Shown here in pieces: positions 1-8,170 of a stretch of 35,352 bases of DNA. A program made the position numbers and the translations under genes. Below the pieces are notes generated by a model that worked only from the letters and a program-made list of their open reading frames with translations, searched no databases and was not told where the DNA came from. Source of the DNA: Victivallales bacterium (GTDB taxonomy: Bacteria > Verrucomicrobiota > Lentisphaeria > Oligosphaerales > Oligosphaeraceae); contig JAFRLI010000116.1 in assembly GCA_017431255.1 (NCBI GenBank), positions 1 through 35,352 of the forward strand, in the 5' to 3' direction. Position 1 is the stretch's first letter, and each line of letters opens with the position of its first letter.

Positions 1-152
1 AGAAGCAGGCCGTCCTCGCACAGCGTCCAGGTCATACTCCCGATGACGCCCCCGTCGACGACGGGCGGGAGGTCCGTATAGACGACCGGAATGCCGTTCT
101 GACGCGCATAGGCGGCCGCGGCGGAGCCCAGCGGCGCGTGAACGGCCACCAT
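1..152 (-). other. Open frame at the left edge, possibly foreign to lepB
   Basis: Read on the minus strand from an ATG at 152-150, this frame stays open for 50 codons to the window edge. Its composition is protein-like (it contains GIPVVYTDLPP and a run of small residues before it). The lepB frame over the same bases gives an Arg/Ser/Pro-rich tail typical of out-of-frame reading, and the stretch is very GC-rich. Either a frameshift lies near 130-160, or unrelated sequence is joined here (assembly chimera or recombination), or a separate gene begins just inside the lepB end. I could not assign it to a family with confidence. Confidence 0.35.
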
Positions 153-1420
153 ACTACACACGCGGTGCCGACGAGATTCCGGCGTGGGACGGTTCCCCAG
201 TAGCGGCTGTCTTTGCTGTTTTCGCTGTTGTCGCCCAGCATGAAATACTGTCCTTCGGGGACGCGGAAGGAATCTTGTCCATTGGTGAGGTATTGTGTGT
301 GCGGCATATTGGCGTAGCCGTGGTAGCCGCCTTGGCAGGAGTGGACGCGACGGAAGCCCTTGGCGACTTCATCATATGGCTGGAAATCGGCATCGCCTGG
401 CTTTTTGAGCCAGAGTTTGTGGTCGCGGATGAGGAGTTCGTCTCCTGGGAGACCGACGAGGCGCTTGATGTAGAATCGTCCGCCAAAGCCCGTCCCGTCG
501 GGGTCGGTCAGACCATCGGTGACGAATACCATCACGTCGCCGCGTCGTGGTTCACGCCAGCAGAGACTGGTGCGGTTGACGAAGAGGTGGTCGCCGAGCG
601 AAAGGTATCCCTGGGCGAGGACATCGCCCTGGCGGAAATACCCTTTTTCGCGCTCTTCCTGGGTTAGGGCGGCGCGTTCTCCGAAATAGCGGTAGATGCG
701 AAGCCGCTGGAAGAACTCGGCGTGTGTGGGATTCTTTGCCTGTTCGACGAGGGTTTGCAGGACGTTGTCAGGTTCGCCGGGCAGGAGATAGGTCTGGTCG
801 CCGATGCGAAATGCGGTGCGCGGCAGGAGCGGAAGGGACTTCACCGGGGTGAGGCTTTCGGGATCGAAATACCCATTTGCACGCACGACAGCGTCCATCG
901 TGCGGCGTGAATAGTTCAGATAGGACCAGACTTTGGCAGGGACGGAAGTTGGCAGCGGTGTGCGGTCCGCCTCTTCGAAATGGATTCCGAACAGCGTGAC
1001 CTGCATCGAACCAGTCGGGATTTTGAAGGGTTGCAGGAACAGGGCACGGATGCCGAAGGCGACCGCGAGCACCACCAGAAGCATTTCTGCACGAGTGCCG
1101 ATGGCGGCACCGGGTTTGGGTCTGGGAAGTTTCGCAGTCGTGGCAGGATTCTCTTGGACGGCGAGGCATTCCTCCACGGCGGCCTTGTCCCCTTTCGTAC
1201 GGACTTCATGCACATTCGCGATGAGTTCCTCCAAAAAAGAGACCTTTTCGGGCGGCAGGATGTCCAAATCGCGCTCCAGCGTGGCTTTATAGGACTTTTC
1301 AAACTCCTTGAGAGCGTGGCGTTTCTTCGCGAGACCTGTGCGGAGCAAATCCTCGATGTTGTTTCCGAAGAAGAACCAGATGACCGCGATATCGAGTAGA
1401 ATGACGAACCAGAGTGGCAT
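32..1420 (-). CDS. lepB: Signal peptidase I, C-terminal end suspect
   Basis: Membrane-bound serine/lysine protease that removes signal peptides from exported preproteins (peptidase family S26). A membrane segment is at residues 3-18 and a second at about 112-130, followed by IPTGSMQ with the nucleophile Ser138. The catalytic Lys319 lies in FYIKRLVGLPGD, and the conserved LGDNSENSKDSRYWG box is at 395-409. About 180 residues separate Ser and Lys, longer than in E. coli LepB; long insertions occur in other phyla. After WWPFTRRW (424-431), where these enzymes normally end, the frame runs on for about 31 Arg/Ser/Pro-rich residues that look non-native, so the true 3' end is probably altered near 130-160. 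It starts 4 bp after the lepA stop and is the last gene of the bamA operon. The family call is firm; the stop is not. Confidence 0.92.
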   Translation of the reverse strand: MPLWFVILLDIAVIWFFFGNNIEDLLRTGLAKKRHALKEFEKSYKATLERDLDILPPEKVSFLEELIANVHEVRTKGDKAAVEECLAVQENPATTAKLPRPKPGAAIGTRAEMLLVVLAVAFGIRALFLQPFKIPTGSMQVTLFGIHFEEADRTPLPTSVPAKVWSYLNYSRRTMDAVVRANGYFDPESLTPVKSLPLLPRTAFRIGDQTYLLPGEPDNVLQTLVEQAKNPTHAEFFQRLRIYRYFGERAALTQEEREKGYFRQGDVLAQGYLSLGDHLFVNRTSLCWREPRRGDVMVFVTDGLTDPDGTGFGGRFYIKRLVGLPGDELLIRDHKLWLKKPGDADFQPYDEVAKGFRRVHSCQGGYHGYANMPHTQYLTNGQDSFRVPEGQYFMLGDNSENSKDSRYWGTVPRRNLVGTACVVWWPFTRRWAPPRPPMRVRTAFRSSIRTSRPSSTGASSGV

Positions 1421-1424
1421 GGTG

Positions 1425-3242
1425 TTATTTCTCGTCTTCGTTGTTGGCTTTCAGGACGGCGACAAACGCCTCCTGCGGGATGTTCACATTGCCGATTTCC
1501 TTCATGCGCTTCTTGCCCTCGCGCTGCTTGTCCAGCAACTTGCGCTTGCGCGTAATGTCACCGCCGTAGCATTTTGCAAGCACGTTCTTGCGAAGTTGCC
1601 GTACGTCTTCGCGGGCGATGATGCGCCCACCGACCGCGCCTTGAATGGCAATCTTGAACATAGCGGGCGGAATCGCCTCGCTCAAACGTTCGCAAATCAT
1701 TCTTGCACGTGCCACCGCACGCTGCGAGTTCACAAGCGACGCCAGCGCGTCCACGGGCTCTCCGTTCACGAGTATTTCAAGTTTCACGGTTTCGCCTGGC
1801 TCGTAGCCGTCTGGCTCGTAGTCCATGGAACCATAGCCGCGCGTGATGGTCTTGAGTTTGTCATAGAAGTCAAGCACGATTTCGTGGAGCGGCAGGCGCG
1901 CCGTGATCATGACGTGGAGGTGGTCGACGGTGTCGGTGCGCTCGCATACCCCGCGCTTGTCCAGCACAAGGTTCATGATGGGGCCCATGTAGTTCGATGG
2001 CGAGATAATGTGCGCCTTGATCATTGGCTCTTCGACATGGTCGATGGCACTCGCGTCCGGCATGTACTGCGGGTTATCGACCTCCTTCATCGTACCGTCC
2101 TTCATGTAGACATGGTAGATGACGCTTGGATACGTCAAAAGCAAGTCCATATTGTACTCGCGTGTCAATCGTTCCTGGACGATTTCCATGTGCAGCAGTC
2201 CTAGGAAGCCGCAACGGAAACCTGCGCCCAGCGCAACGGAACTTTCAGGCTGCGCGACGAAAGCCGCGTCATTCAGCCGCAACTTCGCGATATTGTACTT
2301 GAGTGCCTCGTAGTCATCGGTGTCCATTGGGTAGATTCCGCTGAAGACCATCGGAGAGGAACGCTGGAAGCCAGGCAGTGCCTCTTTGCAGGGGTTTGAC
2401 GCAGCGGTGACCGTGTCACCGACATGGAACGCCAACGGATCCTTGATCGCCGTGATGACGTAGCCAACCTCGCCAGGAAGCAGTTCCTTCCCTGGCTTCA
2501 TGCTTGGACTGAAGTACCCGACTTCCTTCACTTCACTCTCTTCACCCGTGCTGTACAGGCGCAACTTCATCCCAGGGCGGACGGACCCGTTCACTACGCG
2601 AACATCCACGACCACGCCGCGGTACACGTCGTACACCGAGTCGAACACAAGCGCCTGCAGCGTCTCTGGAGCATTCTCCTTGGGTGGCGGAATGCGCTCC
2701 GCGACCGCTTCCAGCAAATTTTCGACACCGACCCCCGTGCGCGCCGACACCAAAAGCACCTCCTCTCGGGGAATCGCCAAAAGTTCCTCAATTTGCTCGT
2801 AACATAGGTCGAGATTGGCGGATGGCAGGTCGATTTTGTTGATGACGGGTATGATGGTGAGATCCTGGCGCATGCAGAGGTTGGCCGTTGCGAGGGTTTG
2901 AGCCTGCACGCCTTGGGAGGCGTCCACGAGCAGGATGGCACCTTCGCAAGCGGCGAGGGAACGCGACACCTCGTACTGGAAGTCGGAATGTCCAGGCGTG
3001 TCGATGAGGTTGAACACGAAGTCGCCGCCGTTTTTGGAATGGAAGAGCATTCGCACGGGATGGGACTTGATGGTAATGCCGCGCTCCTGCTCCAAATCCA
3101 TTGCGTCAAGCACTTGGTCATGGAAGGTGCGTTCCTCGATGGTTTTCGTGTACAGCAGGAAACGGTCGGCCAAGGTGGATTTCCCGTGGTCAATATGTGC
3201 GACGATGGAGAAGTTTCGGATGTGGGAAAGGTCAGAAGGCAT
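1425..3242 (-). CDS. lepA: Elongation factor 4 (LepA), ribosome back-translocase GTPase
   Basis: Translational GTPase that acts on stalled or mistranslocated ribosomes and in 30S maturation; it associates with the membrane or cytosol. The 605-residue length matches the family (about 600). The G1 motif AHIDHGKST is at 15-23, G3 DTPGH at 81-85 and G4 NKID at 135-138. The C-terminus has the LepA-specific basic stretch KRKLLDKQREGKKRMK, which separates it from EF-G. The ATG at 3242 gives the usual N-terminus in which HIRNFSIVAHIDHG begins within ten residues. It lies 14 bp after the permease gene and 4 bp before lepB. The lepA-lepB pairing is the classic arrangement also found in E. coli, which explains the 'leader peptidase' name. 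Confidence 0.98.
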   Translation of the reverse strand: MPSDLSHIRNFSIVAHIDHGKSTLADRFLLYTKTIEERTFHDQVLDAMDLEQERGITIKSHPVRMLFHSKNGGDFVFNLIDTPGHSDFQYEVSRSLAACEGAILLVDASQGVQAQTLATANLCMRQDLTIIPVINKIDLPSANLDLCYEQIEELLAIPREEVLLVSARTGVGVENLLEAVAERIPPPKENAPETLQALVFDSVYDVYRGVVVDVRVVNGSVRPGMKLRLYSTGEESEVKEVGYFSPSMKPGKELLPGEVGYVITAIKDPLAFHVGDTVTAASNPCKEALPGFQRSSPMVFSGIYPMDTDDYEALKYNIAKLRLNDAAFVAQPESSVALGAGFRCGFLGLLHMEIVQERLTREYNMDLLLTYPSVIYHVYMKDGTMKEVDNPQYMPDASAIDHVEEPMIKAHIISPSNYMGPIMNLVLDKRGVCERTDTVDHLHVMITARLPLHEIVLDFYDKLKTITRGYGSMDYEPDGYEPGETVKLEILVNGEPVDALASLVNSQRAVARARMICERLSEAIPPAMFKIAIQGAVGGRIIAREDVRQLRKNVLAKCYGGDITRKRKLLDKQREGKKRMKEIGNVNIPQEAFVAVLKANNEDEK

Positions 3243-3256
3243 AATGATGAGAAAGG

Positions 3257-4363
3257 TCAGCCGCCGTGTTCCAGGCGGTGGAGCATGTAGACACCCGCGA
3301 CCTGGTACAGCAGGTTGGGGATCCAGATGATGTATTGAGGATGGAGGCCAGAGAACTTCTGCAGTGCGTCCCCCAGAAGCATGAAGGCATAGAATCCAAG
3401 TGCCAGCAGCACGCAGATGAGAAGACCTACGGAAAGTTCAGAACGCTTGCTGCGAATACCGAAAGGCAAACCCAGAAGCAAAAAGGAAAATGGAGACAGG
3501 GACAGCGCCATCCGCTTGTGCAGATTCACCAGTGGTTCCGTTACGTCTTTTCCCTGCTTGCGTTCCAATTCGATTTTCGCGCACAGCATTCGCAAATCCA
3601 TAAACTTGTACTTGCGGGTGAGTTTGTTCTTGTTTCGCGAGGACTCTGTGTCCAGAGGAATGCGAATGGACTTGGCAGAGAGGAAGTTGAGGTGGGATTC
3701 GTCCTGCTTTCCGTCCATCTTGAGGTTGTTGATCTGCGCATCGTCCAGTTCCAATTCCAGAACTTTCTCGATTTGGTTGAAGGCGACACGGCCGCGTTTC
3801 GCTGCGATTTCCTGGACGTTTTCCCCGCGCTTGTCTCGTATCACAATGTGCACGTCCACCAGGTCTTCTCCTTCCCGTGCTCCAATGCGAATGTTACACC
3901 CCGGGAACAGTTCGGAAAAAGAACCCGGTTCCAGCAGCGCCACGGGGGTCTCGTTCGTCGCTTCCCACCAGAGTTGATTCGAACGATACCGCAACTTCGG
4001 CGCGACTTGAAGCGACAACCATAGGCAGAATCCACTCAGCAGAAAACTCAAAAATAACGCCGGAGATACAATCTGCCATAAGGATACCCCCATTGACTTC
4101 ATCGCCACAATCTCGTTGTCCGAGGACATGCGGCTGAACACCAGCACAGTCGCAATCAGGACCGACAGCGGAAGCGTGAACCGCATCATGTCAGGCATCA
4201 GGTACAGCAGAAACTTCCCCATGAAGGCAGGAGATACGCCGCGTGACAGCAAATCCCCTGCCTGGTACAACTGACCGGAAAGCATCACAAAGGTCAACAC
4301 CCCCAGCGCCAGCAGGGCGCTGAAGGCGATGTTCTTCATGATGTACCAGTTCAGGGTTTTCAT
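3257..4363 (-). CDS. LptF/LptG-family permease (lipopolysaccharide export)
   Basis: Inner-membrane permease of the YjgP/YjgQ family, which with LptB extracts LPS from the inner membrane for transport to the outer membrane. The 368-residue length fits. The N-terminal half has hydrophobic segments at about 9-30, 50-80 and 100-118, with the conserved region FSRMSSDNEIVAMKSMGVS at about 76-94 typical of LptF/G. A periplasmic beta-jellyroll-like region follows (about 130-270), then three C-terminal membrane segments up to residue 362. It starts 6 bp after the bamA stop and precedes lepA, so it is probably cotranscribed with outer-membrane biogenesis genes. I cannot tell LptF from LptG by eye; the partner gene is not in this window. 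Confidence 0.9.
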   Translation of the reverse strand: MKTLNWYIMKNIAFSALLALGVLTFVMLSGQLYQAGDLLSRGVSPAFMGKFLLYLMPDMMRFTLPLSVLIATVLVFSRMSSDNEIVAMKSMGVSLWQIVSPALFLSFLLSGFCLWLSLQVAPKLRYRSNQLWWEATNETPVALLEPGSFSELFPGCNIRIGAREGEDLVDVHIVIRDKRGENVQEIAAKRGRVAFNQIEKVLELELDDAQINNLKMDGKQDESHLNFLSAKSIRIPLDTESSRNKNKLTRKYKFMDLRMLCAKIELERKQGKDVTEPLVNLHKRMALSLSPFSFLLLGLPFGIRSKRSELSVGLLICVLLALGFYAFMLLGDALQKFSGLHPQYIIWIPNLLYQVAGVYMLHRLEHGG

Positions 4364-4369
4364 GAATGG

Positions 4370-6733
4370 TTAGTAGGTGATGCCGATGTTGAAGTGGATG
4401 CGTCCGCTGCGTCCGTCGAGGTGGTCGTAAGTAGTTTCGATGGGGACGCCGTAGTAGATGGAGATGGGGATGGCGCGGAACTGCACGCCGAAACCGACGG
4501 AGTAGTTCAGGTCGCCCAAGTCGCACTCGAAGTCGTCCCACCAGACATTGCCGGCGTCCAGGAAGACACTCACGAACATGATGTCGCTGACGGGTTTGAT
4601 GAGTTCGGCGGTTGCGGTGACCATCGAATTGCCGCCCAGCGGGTCGTCAAATCGGTCACGGGGGGCGACGTCGCGGCGCTTGAAGCCGCGGACGGTGCCG
4701 ATACCGCCGGCGAAGTAACGGTCGAAGATGTGGATATCGTCACTGGAGGTGGAGGTAGCGTAGTCGGCGTTGAGTTTGAGGATGAAGTCGCGGAAGATCG
4801 GAGTGTACTTGGTGACTTCGAAGTTGAAGCGCCCATAGTTTTCATAAGCACCGAGGGCGGTGGTGACGAATTCGGTTTGCGCAGTGATTTGGGAGCCGCG
4901 GGTCGGGAATCGGAACGAGTCGCGGGTATCGCGGGAGAGGCGGAGGAGGAAGCGGTTGGCCCACTCGCTGCCCTCGTCGTCGGCAATGCAGTGGTCTGGA
5001 ACGAAGTCGCCCTTTTCCATGGCGCTTTCTTCCTTATGCTTGTCGACATCGCTGATGCGGATGTATTCAATGCGGTAGCCGACGCCGACGCGCCAGTTTT
5101 CCGTGTGCTCGGTGCCAGGAATCCGGAATGCGACGGGCCAGGAGAGGGTCTGGCCGAATCCGATGTTGCGCTGGTCGTATTCGTCTTCGAAGCGGTTGTG
5201 GAGGAAGATGTCGGTGCTGAGTTCGAGTCGGCGGTCGAGGAACCAGGGTTCCGTCAGGTTGATGCTGATGTTTGAGGTGCTGCTGCCGACCTGAATGCGC
5301 GTGCGCAGACGTTGTCCTGCACCCTTCGGCGGCCATTCGCCGCGCAGCAGACGACCTAGGTCAAAATTGGTTTCGCCGAATTCCACGAATGCAATCGCGT
5401 TGTCTTCCGTCGAGAATCCTGCGCCCAAGGAGAGGGTTCCCGTTGGTTTTTCGCCGAGTTCAATGCGCAGGTCGCGCAGGGCCGGGTCGTCCGTGGCGAC
5501 GGGGAGGATGTCCACTTTGTCAAAATATCCCAGGTTCATCAAACGGTTGCGGGAGATGCGGATTTTGCTGTTGTCGCTCTTGTCTCCGGGGGAGATGGCA
5601 AGTTCGCGGCGCACGACGCGCTCTTGCGTGCGCTCGTTCCCGACGATGTCAATGCGGCGGACATTCGAGGGTTCGCCCTCGTTGACATGGTATGTGATGG
5701 CGACGGTGTGGTCAGAGGAGTTCTTGTCTTCCGTGGACCAGAACTGGAGTTCGAGGTATCCGAGGCGTTCGTATTCGGCCTTCATGAGGCTGATGTCGGT
5801 CTTCTGCTTTGTGCCGTCAAAGATTTGCCCTGGCTTGAGGGTGGTACGATTGAGGAGTTCTTGTTCGGTGAACTTCTTCTGGCCTTCGATGGAGATGTTG
5901 GTGATGGTGTAGGGGGTTCCTTCCTGGAGGACGTAGGTGACTTCCACCCACTTGTCATCGTCCACAAGATTGGTTTTGACGTCGGTGACCGCAAAATCGA
6001 GGTATCCTTTGCTGTGGTAGAGTTCCTGGAGTTTGTCCTGGTCGAGCATCTTGAGTTCGGGATTGTAGTAGTTTCCGAAGCGCAGGATGTAGCGCCACCA
6101 CTGGCGTTTGGTGTAGATTTCTCTCCGCAATTCTTTTTCCGTGAAGGCGGTGTTGCCCTGGAAATAGACCTTCTTGAGTTTGTGGCGAACTTCTTCCTTG
6201 ATGACAAACGTCACCTCGACGCCGTTTGCATCTTCTGCCTGCGTGCGGATGGTCTGCACCTCTGTACCGTAGAATCCCGCATTGCGATAGCGGTTCAGAA
6301 TCTCGATACGGTCCTTTGAGAGCTGATTTTCGTCCAGCGGGATCCCCGTTTCATGCTTTGCCAGGCGGCGCAGGGACTTTTCGGTATATTCCGTGTTCCC
6401 TTGGAACGAGATTTTTACCACCATCGGCTTCGGCGCAACGGTGAAAATCACGCGGATGCGCCCGTCGTCCATCTGCTCGAACTTCGTCTGGACATCCTCG
6501 AAGTTCCCGCTTTTCACCAACTGCTTGATGTCCTCCGACACCACGTTCGGACTGAACTCCGTCCCCACGCGAGTCCCAATCATGTGCTTCACCAAGACCT
6601 CCAGACGGTCTTGCGCAATTTTCCCAGATGACGCAACTACCTGCACTTCCCCGACTTGCGCTGCCATCACGGACACGCTCATCCACACACTGGCAAACAA
6701 CACTGCCAGACGACTCAACAGTTTCCCTGTCAT
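4370..6733 (-). CDS. bamA: Outer membrane protein assembly factor BamA
   Basis: Omp85-family insertase that folds beta-barrel proteins into the outer membrane. The 787-residue protein has a signal peptide (about 1-25, cleavage near VMA-AQ) and a series of POTRA domains over about residues 26-420, with recurrent 'FxGNtxyTEKxLrr' strands (for example FQGNTEYTEKSLRRL and FQGNTAFTEKELRRE). A 16-strand-type barrel follows and ends in the aromatic terminal residue Tyr787. The hallmark loop-6 motif VRGF is at 681-684, preceded by GGIGT. The ATG at 6733 has a strong upstream AAGGAG. It is the first gene of a four-gene minus-strand operon with the LptF/G permease, lepA and lepB. In many Gram-negative genomes bamA is followed by skp, lpxD and fabZ; that neighbourhood is absent here. 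Confidence 0.96.
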   Translation of the reverse strand: MTGKLLSRLAVLFASVWMSVSVMAAQVGEVQVVASSGKIAQDRLEVLVKHMIGTRVGTEFSPNVVSEDIKQLVKSGNFEDVQTKFEQMDDGRIRVIFTVAPKPMVVKISFQGNTEYTEKSLRRLAKHETGIPLDENQLSKDRIEILNRYRNAGFYGTEVQTIRTQAEDANGVEVTFVIKEEVRHKLKKVYFQGNTAFTEKELRREIYTKRQWWRYILRFGNYYNPELKMLDQDKLQELYHSKGYLDFAVTDVKTNLVDDDKWVEVTYVLQEGTPYTITNISIEGQKKFTEQELLNRTTLKPGQIFDGTKQKTDISLMKAEYERLGYLELQFWSTEDKNSSDHTVAITYHVNEGEPSNVRRIDIVGNERTQERVVRRELAISPGDKSDNSKIRISRNRLMNLGYFDKVDILPVATDDPALRDLRIELGEKPTGTLSLGAGFSTEDNAIAFVEFGETNFDLGRLLRGEWPPKGAGQRLRTRIQVGSSTSNISINLTEPWFLDRRLELSTDIFLHNRFEDEYDQRNIGFGQTLSWPVAFRIPGTEHTENWRVGVGYRIEYIRISDVDKHKEESAMEKGDFVPDHCIADDEGSEWANRFLLRLSRDTRDSFRFPTRGSQITAQTEFVTTALGAYENYGRFNFEVTKYTPIFRDFILKLNADYATSTSSDDIHIFDRYFAGGIGTVRGFKRRDVAPRDRFDDPLGGNSMVTATAELIKPVSDIMFVSVFLDAGNVWWDDFECDLGDLNYSVGFGVQFRAIPISIYYGVPIETTYDHLDGRSGRIHFNIGITY

Positions 6734-7083
6734 GACTCTTTACTCCTTGGGTTATTTGATTTGCAAAATACACAAAACACCAACTTTAATGTAATTCCTT
6801 TTGACAGTTCTGCAAGCCGCCTCCTCATTTTCCTCGTTTCTCTCCTTTTCCAACCGCGCTAACCTCCGGCTTTACTCCTCGCCAGTTGAAATCGCAGGTC
6901 GTTTTTTCCGTTCTGTGCGACTTGAAAAAAGGAAGTTGTCTCTTAAGTTAATGTTGGTGGGAAATGTGATTTTTTCGAAAAAACATTCTAAGTCAAGAAA
7001 GATTTGATTGGAAAATGGTCCATATTTTGGGTGTGGAGGAGACAGGGTTTTCCAATTGGGTCTGAAGAAAGGAGAAAATTGCG
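6734..7083. promoter_or_regulatory. Divergent intergenic region between bamA and the ycfL-like cluster
   Basis: This 350-bp AT-rich spacer separates two outward-facing operons and should hold both promoters. On the minus strand, TTGCAG followed 16 bases later by TACATT is a weak bamA promoter candidate (about 6790-6830), and AAGGAG sits just ahead of the bamA ATG. On the plus strand, TTGAAA at 6922-6927 precedes an AT-rich stretch, and GAAAGGAG lies 9 bases before the ATG at 7084. A perfect 14-bp palindrome TTTTTTCGAAAAAA at 6970-6983 could be a protein-binding site or a small hairpin. No gene is evident in it. Confidence 0.4.
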
Positions 7084-7488
7084 ATGAAGTGGAAGAACAT
7101 GGTTTTGCTGGCGATGATGCTGGGATTGTTGCTGACGGGATGTGCGACGCGTGTTCCGGAGTATTCTGTGGAGGACGCGGAGCGTGGTCAGTTGGTGGTT
7201 GTAGGAACGGACGTCGCGAGTGCAGTTCTGGTGAAGAACGCAACGCTGTCGGAGAATGCCAGCGGGACGTTGCAGTTGTCCGTTGACGTTCAGAACGTTT
7301 CTCGCTCCTACTTGCCATTGGAGTATCGCACCTTCTGGTATCGGGAAGATGGTCGCGTCATTTCGACCGCTCTTTCCAACTGGAATCGGCGCGGTTTTGC
7401 TTCCGGCGAAACTCTCACCTTGACCGCCAACGCCATCCATCCGGAAGCCAAGTTCTCCCGAATGCAGTTCCGTCGCGCCAAAAAGTAG
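7084..7488 (+). CDS. YcfL-like lipoprotein (DUF1425 family)
   Basis: Small 134-residue lipoprotein. A signal peptide ends in the lipobox LLTGC (Cys20). The body is a single beta-rich domain in which VQNVSRSYLPLEYRTFWY and the following WNRRGF region match the pattern of E. coli YcfL (DUF1425), whose role is not established. The gene has a good ribosome site (AAGGAG, 9-base spacing) and is the first of a four-gene plus-strand cluster. The next gene is LpoB-like, 49 bp downstream; in E. coli ycfL also sits directly beside lpoB (ycfM), so the pairing supports both calls and suggests a link to peptidoglycan synthase control. The family call is from motif reading only. Confidence 0.8.
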   Translation: MKWKNMVLLAMMLGLLLTGCATRVPEYSVEDAERGQLVVVGTDVASAVLVKNATLSENASGTLQLSVDVQNVSRSYLPLEYRTFWYREDGRVISTALSNWNRRGFASGETLTLTANAIHPEAKFSRMQFRRAKK

Positions 7489-7537
7489 TTTTTCCCTTTT
7501 TCCCATATTTCCCCCAACCCAAAGGAACCCCTGAATT

Positions 7538-8131
7538 ATGATGAACCTCAAGACCCTCGCCCTTGCTGCTGTGCTGTCCCTCGTTTTCTGCGGATGTGAA
7601 TCCGTCGAAATGGTCGATACGGAACACGACCGTGGACCTGCTGTCGCCGGAATCGATTATCGTGACTTCGACGCCACTGCCCAAAATATGATTGCCAGCA
7701 TGCTCGAAACGGGTTGCCTCAACAAGCCCGATGGCGGACGATATGTCATCGCCATCAGTCGCATCAAAAACGACACGACCCGGGACTTTGACACGGACCA
7801 ACTCATGAAGACCATCCGCGTGGAACTGCTTCGCAGCGGCAAGGCCGCCATTACCACCGCTGTCGGCATCAATGGACCCGAGGACGCCATGTCGAAAATG
7901 TCCCGTGAATTGCGTGCAGACGCGGAGTTCAACCAGAACACCATCGCCGGTCAGGGACAGATGATTGCTCCCGACCTCTCCATCTCTGGAAAAATCCTGG
8001 AGCAAAAACTCCGGATTACCTCCAGCAAAACACAAATCGAATACTACTTCCAACTCTCTTTGACAGATCTCAAGACTGGCGTCGCCATCTGGGAAGACCA
8101 GCAGAAAATCATCAAGCGTCAACGTCGTTGA
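7538..8131 (+). CDS. LpoB-like penicillin-binding protein activator lipoprotein
   Basis: 197 residues, with an N-terminal signal and probable lipidated Cys20 (SLVFCGC; the -3 position is Phe, so the lipobox is imperfect). The rest resembles the LpoB fold: YVIAISRIKNDTTRDFDTDQ at about 69-88, then KTIRVELLRSGKAAI, then a final strand pair ending in GVAIWEDQQKI. In E. coli, outer-membrane LpoB reaches through peptidoglycan to stimulate the bifunctional synthase PBP1b. The linker between Cys20 and the folded domain is short here (about 20 residues) compared with the long disordered linker of E. coli LpoB, so its reach may differ. It starts with two ATG codons in a row; AAAGGAA lies about 11 bases upstream. 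The neighbours are the YcfL-like gene before it and two secreted proteins after it. Confidence 0.82.
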   Translation: MMNLKTLALAAVLSLVFCGCESVEMVDTEHDRGPAVAGIDYRDFDATAQNMIASMLETGCLNKPDGGRYVIAISRIKNDTTRDFDTDQLMKTIRVELLRSGKAAITTAVGINGPEDAMSKMSRELRADAEFNQNTIAGQGQMIAPDLSISGKILEQKLRITSSKTQIEYYFQLSLTDLKTGVAIWEDQQKIIKRQRR

Positions 8132-8170
8132 CACCATCTTTTCACCACTGAAAAAAAAGGATCTCTTCTC

